Source of the DNA: Candidatus Poribacteria bacterium
GTDB taxonomy: Bacteria; Poribacteria; WGA-4E; B28-G17
NCBI GenBank assembly: GCA_003645735.1
Contig: QNBQ01000171.1
Span: forward strand, 1 to 5,179
Direction: 5' to 3'
DNA length: 5,179 nucleotides
Each line of letters starts with the position of its first letter. Position 1 is the first letter of the stretch. The position numbers were made by a program, and so were the translations under genes. The notes beneath the pieces were generated by a model. That model saw nothing but the letters and a program-made list of their open reading frames with translations, made no database searches and was not told the DNA's origin. Of the stretch, positions 1-4,421 are shown piece after piece.

Positions 1-630
1 CCACTGGAACCCCTTGCGCCTGAAATCCTTGAAGTGAACCTTCTTTATCTTCGGGCCGAGGATCCTTATCCACTGCTCGGGGTAGCCGAAGATGACGACG
101 TTCCCCACGTCGAAATAGGCGCCCACATAGGGGCTGTCTACCTCGTCCAGCATCCTCCTCATCTCAAGCGGGCTGAGCAGGAACCTGTTCCAGACGTTCT
201 CCACCGCTATGGCGACGCCTATCTCCTCGGCTATCGGTGCCAGCTCCATGAGCGATCTGAGGCAGTTCTCGTAGGCGGCGTCGTAAGGGACCGATTCCGT
301 CACAGCGCCCGGGACGACCAGCACGGCGTCGATCCCCAATGCCTTGGCGCATCTGAGCAGCTTGACGACGTTCTCCTTCCCTTTCTCCCTCTCGTCCCTG
401 TTCGGGCTTGTGAGCGGCGCGCTGACGCCGCAGGCGCTGCAGGGAACCACCCCGTATTCCAGGCATTTATCCCTGATCGCCTGCAGCTCGCTCTCCTTCA
501 TGTCCAGGTTCAGCTCCTCCCTCCTGAAGCTCAGCTCTATCCCCTCATAGCCCGCCGATTTGGCGAGCTGTAGATGCTCATCCAGCGATTTATCCCTTGG
601 GAGGACGAGCTGGCTTATGGCTATCCTCAT
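1..630 (-). CDS. Sugar phosphate isomerase/epimerase, xylose-isomerase-like TIM barrel (3' end outside window)
   Basis: The frame is open from an ATG at 630-628 to the window edge, giving the first 210 residues. A GGAGGT ribosome binding site at 641-636 lies 5 bases before the ATG and fixes the start. The protein resembles the AP-endonuclease-2/xylose-isomerase-like TIM-barrel family (IolE, IolI, tagatose/psicose 3-epimerase type). The early strand-1 segment MRIAISQLVL is followed by GYEGIEL around residues 27-33. Three of the four expected metal ligands are visible: Glu144 in AVENVW, Asp174 in YFDVGN and His199 in VHFKD. Their spacing (30 and 25 residues) is close to that in tagatose 3-epimerase. 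The fourth ligand, a C-terminal Glu, should lie in the missing 60-80 residues. The family is cytoplasmic and uses a divalent metal, often manganese, to isomerise or epimerise sugars, ketoses or inosose. The substrate cannot be told. It follows mntP by 14 bases and is probably cotranscribed with it. Confidence 0.88.
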   Translation of the reverse strand, partial: MRIAISQLVLPRDKSLDEHLQLAKSAGYEGIELSFRREELNLDMKESELQAIRDKCLEYGVVPCSACGVSAPLTSPNRDEREKGKENVVKLLRCAKALGIDAVLVVPGAVTESVPYDAAYENCLRSLMELAPIAEEIGVAIAVENVWNRFLLSPLEMRRMLDEVDSPYVGAYFDVGNVVIFGYPEQWIRILGPKIKKVHFKDFRRKGFQW

Positions 631-644
631 CTCTTACCTCCCCA

Positions 645-1193
645 TCAGACGGTGAACAGCATTTTGAAGGCCAATCCTATGAGGACCGCCCCGCCGACCG
701 TCTCCATCCTCCTCCCGAAGAGGGAGGACATGTGATATCCCATCCTGACGCCGGCCATGGTCATGGCCGCCGCCACCGCTCCGATTATGAGACAGGGCAG
801 GGCAATGCCGGCTCCCAAAACGCCCATCCCGATCCCCGCCCCCAGCGCGTCTATGCTGGTGGCGATCGAAAGCGTTATGAGCGTCCAGCCGCGGGTTCGA
901 TCAATCCCCTTGCGGGCCGGCTCGCTTTCGGCGAACGAATCGTAGATCATCTTCGCCCCTATGAAGAACAGAAGGCCGAAGGCCACCCAGTGGTCGTATT
1001 TGCTTATCAGGGAGATGACGTGTTTCCCGAGGTTCCACCCGATGAAGGGCATGATCGCCTGGAACAGCCCGAAGCCCAGGCTCAACCTCAACGCCCCGTG
1101 GAGATCGACCCCGCCGGCGCCCACGCCGAACGCGACCGAAAAGGCGTCCATCCCCAGCCCGACGGCCAGGGCGAAGGTCTCCCAGAGCCTCAT
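645..1193 (-). CDS. mntP: MntP-type manganese efflux pump
   Basis: This is a 182-residue inner-membrane protein with six hydrophobic segments, at roughly residues 5-25, 35-57, 67-85, 104-126, 131-150 and 165-182. It is built as an internal repeat, as in the MntP (formerly YebN/DUF204) family, whose E. coli member has about 188 residues and exports Mn2+. Each half carries an intramembrane aspartate in a typical setting: GLGMDAFSVAFGVG in the first (Asp16) and ATSIDALGAGIGMG in the second (Asp115). I chose the ATG at 1193-1191 because it places the first aspartate at residue 16, as in E. coli. A GTG six bases earlier (1199-1197) would overlap the upstream stop as GTGA and add two residues. Neither start has a well-spaced ribosome binding site, so translation is probably coupled to the oxidoreductase upstream. 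There is no room for the yybP-ykoY manganese riboswitch that often precedes mntP genes. Confidence 0.93.
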   Translation of the reverse strand: MRLWETFALAVGLGMDAFSVAFGVGAGGVDLHGALRLSLGFGLFQAIMPFIGWNLGKHVISLISKYDHWVAFGLLFFIGAKMIYDSFAESEPARKGIDRTRGWTLITLSIATSIDALGAGIGMGVLGAGIALPCLIIGAVAAAMTMAGVRMGYHMSSLFGRRMETVGGAVLIGLAFKMLFTV

Positions 1194-1195
1194 CC

Positions 1196-2173
1196 TCACC
1201 AGGAGAAGTAGGTCGGGACGGGCCTGTTCTCCTTGGCGGATCTGTTCGCCGCCAGGGTTACGTCCAAAGTCTTCAGCGCGTCTATGTATGGCGACTTTAT
1301 CCCCGATGGGTCGCCGGTCTTGACGGCGTTTATGAAGGCTTCGTCTATCGACGGCCCCTTCCTCGGGGTCAGGTCTATCTCGGCCGCCCCCTCGGGGTAG
1401 AGCTTAGGTTCCCTTCCCCTGAACTCAAGCCTCATCCCCTCGAGGTAGATGTCGTAGCCGCTCCTGCCGGGGATGTTGGTGCAGCTTGAGACGACGTATC
1501 CCAGGGCGCCGTTTGCGAACTGGAGCATCACCAGCTGCAGATCGGGGATCGTCACGCCGGGGGTGTGCTTGTGGACCTGAAGCCCGTATCTGGCGTAGAC
1601 CTCCCTCACCTCGCCCACCCAGTATCTGAGCAGGTCGACCTGATGGGTGGTCTGCTCCACCAGCTGGCCGCCCGATCTCTCCATCATGTGCCACCACTTC
1701 TTCTCCAAGATCATCCCGCCCCATCTCTCGGCGACCGCCATCGCGATGTTTTTGCCCTGTAGGAACTCCTTGATGTTATCGGCGTAGGGGCCGTAGCGGA
1801 GCTGGTAGCCGACGCACGAGATGACGCCGTTCTTCTCTATCGCCTCCCAGATCTCCAGCCCCCTCTCCAGCGTCAGGGCGACCGGCTTTTCGACGAAGAG
1901 GTGGATCTTTTTCTCGGCGGCCCTGATCTCGGCGTCGTAATGGGCGAAGGGGGGCACGCTGACGTAAAGCGCGTCCATCTCGACCTCGTCGATCATCCTC
2001 CTGTAATCGGTGAACCACTTGGCGTTATAGGCTTCGGCGGCCTGGCGCGCCCTCGACTCGTCTATGTCGCAGACCGCCACGATCCTGACCCCCTCTATCT
2101 TGCTCACCCTCTCCATATGTCCCCTTGCGTTGCCGCCCGCTCCCAAAAAGCCTACCCTGACCTCCTCAAGCAT
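1196..2173 (-). CDS. Gfo/Idh/MocA family NAD(P)-dependent oxidoreductase, copy B
   Basis: This 325-residue protein has the usual length and two-domain build of the family. The N-terminal Rossmann fold has the dinucleotide loop GFLGAGG at residues 8-14, an acidic end of strand 2 (CDID, 35-38) and SVPPFAHYD at 72-80. The catalytic Lys is in VEKPVAL (Lys96). The C-terminal alpha/beta domain has the signature SGGQLVEQTTHQVD at 167-180, ending in His177 and Asp180. Glu173 stands where many members (inositol dehydrogenase, glucose-fructose oxidoreductase) have Asp. The family oxidises or reduces a hydroxyl or keto group of sugars and cyclitols in the cytoplasm; the substrate here is unknown. The ATG at 2173-2171 has a GGAGGT site at 2185-2180, six bases away, and starts 14 bases after the STAS gene. 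It is a paralog of the gene at 3026-4033. The final TGA touches or overlaps the start of mntP. Confidence 0.93.
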   Translation of the reverse strand: MLEEVRVGFLGAGGNARGHMERVSKIEGVRIVAVCDIDESRARQAAEAYNAKWFTDYRRMIDEVEMDALYVSVPPFAHYDAEIRAAEKKIHLFVEKPVALTLERGLEIWEAIEKNGVISCVGYQLRYGPYADNIKEFLQGKNIAMAVAERWGGMILEKKWWHMMERSGGQLVEQTTHQVDLLRYWVGEVREVYARYGLQVHKHTPGVTIPDLQLVMLQFANGALGYVVSSCTNIPGRSGYDIYLEGMRLEFRGREPKLYPEGAAEIDLTPRKGPSIDEAFINAVKTGDPSGIKSPYIDALKTLDVTLAANRSAKENRPVPTYFSW

Positions 2174-2187
2174 GTTTCGACCTCCGT

Positions 2188-2544
2188 TCAGGCCTGTTCT
2201 TTCAAGGAGGCGACCGCCTCCTCCTCCGACCCTTTGACCTCGGCGTATTGGGTCAAGCCCATTATCCTGAAGGTCTTGTCTATCACGTTGCTCAGGTTGC
2301 AGAAGATAAGCCTTCCGCCCCTCTCCCGGAGCTTCTCGATCATCTCTATGAGGATGGAGATCCCCACGCTGTTGACGACCTTGGTCCTCTCCATGTTGAT
2401 GATGAAGTTCAGGTAGCCCTCCTCCAGAAGCTCGTTGAACCTCTTGGAAAGCTCCTCGCCGGCGGTTTGGTTCAGGTATAGGTCGGTTTCAAGCACGGCG
2501 TATCCGTCGCCCTTTCTGGCCCTGACGGCGAACTTACCGGTCAT
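2188..2544 (-). CDS. STAS-domain anti-sigma factor antagonist (RsbV/SpoIIAA-like)
   Basis: This 118-residue protein is a single STAS domain. The phospho-acceptor region reads KVVNSVGISILIEM, and its serine (residue 59 from the ATG) aligns with Ser58 of SpoIIAA, although the usual Asp before it is Asn and a Val follows. Strand and helix order fits the family: AVLETDLYLN, FIINMERT, then GGRLIFCNLS, with the final helix EEEAVASLKE. In the known partner switch the unphosphorylated form binds the anti-sigma kinase and frees the sigma factor, and the kinase inactivates it by phosphorylating that serine. The kinase is encoded immediately upstream and overlaps this gene by 11 bases. I prefer the ATG at 2544-2542, which has a GAGGTG site nine bases before it. 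A GTG at 2556-2554 would add four residues but has its purine-rich site too close. Seven of eight arginine codons are AGG or AGA. Confidence 0.9.
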   Translation of the reverse strand: MTGKFAVRARKGDGYAVLETDLYLNQTAGEELSKRFNELLEEGYLNFIINMERTKVVNSVGISILIEMIEKLRERGGRLIFCNLSNVIDKTFRIMGLTQYAEVKGSEEEAVASLKEQA

Positions 2545-2995
2545 AACACCCCCCACCTCTCCTCTTCATCTTCGTCATCCTGACGGTTGTCCCCCAGCTT
2601 CCCGTCTCGATCATCACCTCATCCATCAGGCTCCTCATCAGCTTGAAGCCCCATCCCCTCTTCCTCCCTCCCCTGACCGCCTCGTCTATGCTGGGAGGCC
2701 TCACGTCCGAGGGGTTGAACCCCTTGCCGTGGTCGGTGACCTCCAGGATCAGCCTGTCGGGGAGGATGTGGAAGGTGATGTAGACCTTCCTTTCGGGGCT
2801 GTGGCTGTGTTCGAAGGCGTTGAGGCAGGCCTCGATTATCGCCATCCTTATCTCGTCTATCCCGTCCTCGTCGAAACACATCAGCTCGGCTATGGTCGAG
2901 GCGGTCTCAGCCGCGACCAGCTCCAGGTTCGGCTCCATGGGTATCACAAGCTGTATGATCTTCGCCGAAAGAGCCGATCCCCCCAAGCGGATCAC
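2534..2995 (-). CDS. Anti-sigma regulatory factor, Ser/Thr protein kinase (RsbW/SpoIIAB-like, HATPase_c)
   Basis: This 153-residue protein is a single GHKL ATP-binding domain of the RsbW/SpoIIAB type. The N box is IIEACLNAFEHSH, with Glu55 and Asn59. The G1 box is VTDHGKGF (Asp88, Gly90, Gly92). The G2 region is RGWGFKLMRSLMDEV at 113-127, and a closing strand GTTVRMTK covers 135-142. These are the residues expected to hold Mg-ATP. Members bind a sigma factor, or sometimes another partner, and phosphorylate a STAS antagonist on serine. The likely STAS partner is encoded directly downstream. The start is a GTG at 2995-2993 with GGGAGG at 3005-3000. An ATG at 2938-2936 would remove the first beta strand (KIIQLVIP) and has no binding site. 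The gene begins 30 bases after oxidoreductase copy A. No sigma factor gene is in the window, so the target is unknown. Confidence 0.92.
   Translation of the reverse strand: MIRLGGSALSAKIIQLVIPMEPNLELVAAETASTIAELMCFDEDGIDEIRMAIIEACLNAFEHSHSPERKVYITFHILPDRLILEVTDHGKGFNPSDVRPPSIDEAVRGGRKRGWGFKLMRSLMDEVMIETGSWGTTVRMTKMKRRGGGCYDR
2554..2559 (-). promoter_or_regulatory. Ribosome binding site that decides the STAS gene start
   Basis: GAGGTG on the minus strand lies nine bases before the ATG at 2544-2542, inside the last codons of the kinase gene. It supports the ATG over the GTG at 2556-2554, because that GTG is itself part of this motif. Confidence 0.55.
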
Positions 2996-3025
2996 CCTGC
3001 CTCCCGCGGATTTGACCCAGGCGGT

Positions 3026-4033
3026 TCAGCTTAAATCGACGACCTTGCCTGTTTCCCCGGCTTTTCTGACGGCCAGCACAAGCCTCAGCGTCTCGGCGCC
3101 CTCCCTCATGGGGGTGCGCGTCCGGCCGCCCGTCTTTATGGCGTCCAGCAGATCCATCGTCTCGGCCAAGAAGAGATCCCTCGTCCCGCTTATCCTCTCC
3201 TCGACGGGCGGCTGCCTGTCCGTCCTGTAGAGGATCGCGTTGTTGGGGTCGGAGAAGTTGACCGTGATGTTCCGGGCCACCAGCTCATACTGGCTTATCC
3301 ACCTGCCGGGGATCGCACCGTTCGTCCCGGCCACGGTCGCTATGGCCCCGTTTTTGAACCTTATGACCGAGGCGCTCACGTCCTCGGAGGTGTAGTTCTC
3401 CACCTCCCTGTGGAAGAGGTTGTCCAGCATGCAGAAGACGCTTTCGGGCTCGCCCAGGAAATACCGGATGATGTCGTAGGTGTGGATGATCTGCTCGACT
3501 ATCTGCCCGCCGCTTTTAGACTTGTCCCTCCACCAGGGCGAATGGAGCGAGTTGCACATGTATTTGCCGATCATCAGGCCGGGGCGGCCCGCCTCGCCGC
3601 TTTGAAGCATCCCCTTGACCTTCTCAACCGCCTCGCCGAACCGCGACATGAAGCCGACCTGGGACTTAACCTTGTGTTTTTCGACCGCCTCCACCATCCT
3701 CCACGCCGTATCCATGTCGAGGGCTATCGGCTTTTCGATGAAGATGTGAACCCCCCTTTCGGCGGCCAGCTCCACCTCGTTGGAATGCGCAAACGGCGGC
3801 AGGCAGATGTAGACGACGTCCAGCTCGACCTCGTCGAACATCCTGGCGAAATCGGTGTAGACCTTCCCCTTCCCGCCGGCGAACCTCTGGTTGAAGGCGG
3901 TCGCCTTCTCCTCGACGACGTCGCAGAAGGCGACCAGCTCGACCTCATCTATACCCGAAAGAACCGATGCGTGGCGGGTGGCTATCCCCCCACACCCTAT
4001 TATCCCGACCCTGAATTTATCCCTTTGGCTCAT
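3026..4033 (-). CDS. Gfo/Idh/MocA family NAD(P)-dependent oxidoreductase, copy A
   Basis: This 335-residue enzyme has an N-terminal Rossmann fold with the loop VGIIGCGGIA at 9-18, CDVV after strand 2 at 37-40 and CLPPFAH at 77-83. The catalytic Lys is in IEKPIAL (Lys101). The substrate domain has SGGQIVEQIIHTYD at 174-187, with His184, Asp187 and, as in copy B, Glu180 in place of the more common Asp. It is a clear paralog of the protein at 1196-2173, sharing RM.DEVE.D, PPFAH, the EQ..H signature and an IPGR loop. The family uses NAD(P) to oxidise or reduce sugar or cyclitol hydroxyls; the substrate is unknown. The ATG at 4033-4031 has a GGAGG site at 4044-4040, six bases before it and inside the preceding gene, which it overlaps by 17 bases. 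Translation is therefore probably coupled to that small gene. Confidence 0.93.
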   Translation of the reverse strand: MSQRDKFRVGIIGCGGIATRHASVLSGIDEVELVAFCDVVEEKATAFNQRFAGGKGKVYTDFARMFDEVELDVVYICLPPFAHSNEVELAAERGVHIFIEKPIALDMDTAWRMVEAVEKHKVKSQVGFMSRFGEAVEKVKGMLQSGEAGRPGLMIGKYMCNSLHSPWWRDKSKSGGQIVEQIIHTYDIIRYFLGEPESVFCMLDNLFHREVENYTSEDVSASVIRFKNGAIATVAGTNGAIPGRWISQYELVARNITVNFSDPNNAILYRTDRQPPVEERISGTRDLFLAETMDLLDAIKTGGRTRTPMREGAETLRLVLAVRKAGETGKVVDLS

Positions 4034-4352
4034 CTTCCTCCTCCCCTTCGACCCTTATCCTGGTGACGACGTTCCTGTCCTCCTTCCTACGGGTCGGAAA
4101 CTCCTCGATCGTCTCCTCCAATATCTCCCTGACCCTGTTTTTGATGTGCTCGAAGGGGCGGCATTCCAAGACGACCTTCATGTGCTCCTCGTAGGGCTTC
4201 CTGTCGAAATGTATCCCGAACTGGATGCCCATCTGCTTCAGCTCAGGCTCTATCCTGAGCTTTATCTTCGTCTTCTCCTCCTCCGTAAGCTCGTATGAGT
4301 CGAGGATGTAATGGGTGTGTATCCAGGTCTCCCTGACGTCGATCACCTTCAT
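4017..4352 (-). CDS. Hypothetical protein, 111 residues, possible ferredoxin-like fold
   Basis: I do not recognise a family for this protein. It begins MKVIDVRETWIHTHYI and has no signal peptide or membrane segment, so it is probably cytoplasmic. It is rich in Glu, Lys and Arg and ends in an acidic tail (VEGEEEDEPKG). My reading of secondary structure is strand 5-18, helix 22-41, strand 43-50, strand 57-64, helix 66-85, strand 93-103. This order matches a beta-alpha-beta-beta-alpha-beta ferredoxin-like fold, but it is only an estimate by eye. The ATG at 4352-4350 has GGAGG at 4365-4361, eight bases away. It is the first gene after the promoter candidate and overlaps oxidoreductase A by 17 bases, so it is very likely a real, coexpressed gene. 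Its acidic tail codons also supply the ribosome binding site of the next gene. Confidence 0.8.
   Translation of the reverse strand: MKVIDVRETWIHTHYILDSYELTEEEKTKIKLRIEPELKQMGIQFGIHFDRKPYEEHMKVVLECRPFEHIKNRVREILEETIEEFPTRRKEDRNVVTRIRVEGEEEDEPKG
4040..4044 (-). promoter_or_regulatory. Ribosome binding site of oxidoreductase A inside the upstream gene
   Basis: GGAGG lies six bases before the ATG at 4033-4031. It is formed by the glutamate codons (GGG GAG GAG GAA) of the acidic tail of the small upstream protein and supports translational coupling across the 17-base overlap. Confidence 0.6.
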
Positions 4353-4363
4353 CTCCCATCCCT

Positions 4364-4379
4364 CCCCGCGGCCACGGGG
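4364..4379 (-). other. Small GC hairpin in the 5' leader next to the ribosome binding site
   Basis: The minus strand reads CCCCG, a six-base loop TGGCCG, then CGGGG. The 3' arm shares two bases with the GGAGG site (4365-4361) of the gene starting at 4352. There is no following T run, so it is not an intrinsic terminator. If formed in the mRNA it could partly mask the ribosome binding site. A five-pair stem in GC-rich DNA may also be chance. Confidence 0.3.
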
Positions 4380-4382
4380 CTG

Positions 4383-4411
4383 ATTTTATCATAAGGCCGT
4401 TTCGTCCGCAA
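4383..4411 (-). promoter_or_regulatory. Sigma70-like promoter candidate
   Basis: On the minus strand TTGCGG (4411-4406) and TAAAAT (4388-4383) are separated by exactly 17 bases. The -10 matches the consensus at five of six positions and the -35 at three of six. It lies in the only sizeable gap of the window, about 30 bases before the ATG at 4352, and could start the operon that runs to the left edge. The AT-rich patch stands out in otherwise GC-rich DNA. Start-site data are absent, and the upstream gene has no visible terminator, so readthrough is equally possible. Confidence 0.4.
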
Positions 4412-4421
4412 CGATCGTCCC

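Larger units (their letters stand above)
1..4352 (-). other. Probable seven-gene operon
   Basis: Seven genes share one strand with junctions of -17, +30, -11, +14, about +2 and +14 bases (negative means overlap). No terminator hairpin with a T run, and no internal gap over 30 bases, interrupts them. Most starts carry a good purine-rich site. The order is hypothetical protein, oxidoreductase A, anti-sigma kinase, STAS antagonist, oxidoreductase B, MntP, sugar isomerase. The operon probably continues past the left edge. Confidence 0.75.

Noticed and set aside
34..573. 179-residue plus-strand open frame opposite the isomerase gene
   Set aside because: Antisense shadow of a gene with clear TIM-barrel motifs; the plus-strand product has no recognisable domain.
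1194..1195. yybP-ykoY manganese riboswitch before mntP
   Set aside because: Only two bases separate the upstream stop codon from the mntP ATG, so no leader exists.
597..1211. 204-residue plus-strand open frame opposite mntP
   Set aside because: Pro/Asp/Gly/His/Arg-rich product typical of antisense reading in GC-rich DNA; the minus strand encodes a full six-helix MntP.
2435..3034. 199-residue plus-strand frame opposite the kinase and STAS genes
   Set aside because: Runs across two real genes with conserved motifs; no domain and no supporting ribosome binding site.
3410..4066. 218-residue plus-strand frame opposite oxidoreductase A
   Set aside because: Shadow frame; the minus strand has all family motifs and good coupling signals.
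4364..4379. Hairpin considered as an intrinsic terminator for the barrel gene
   Set aside because: No T run follows the stem on the minus strand and it lies downstream of a promoter candidate.
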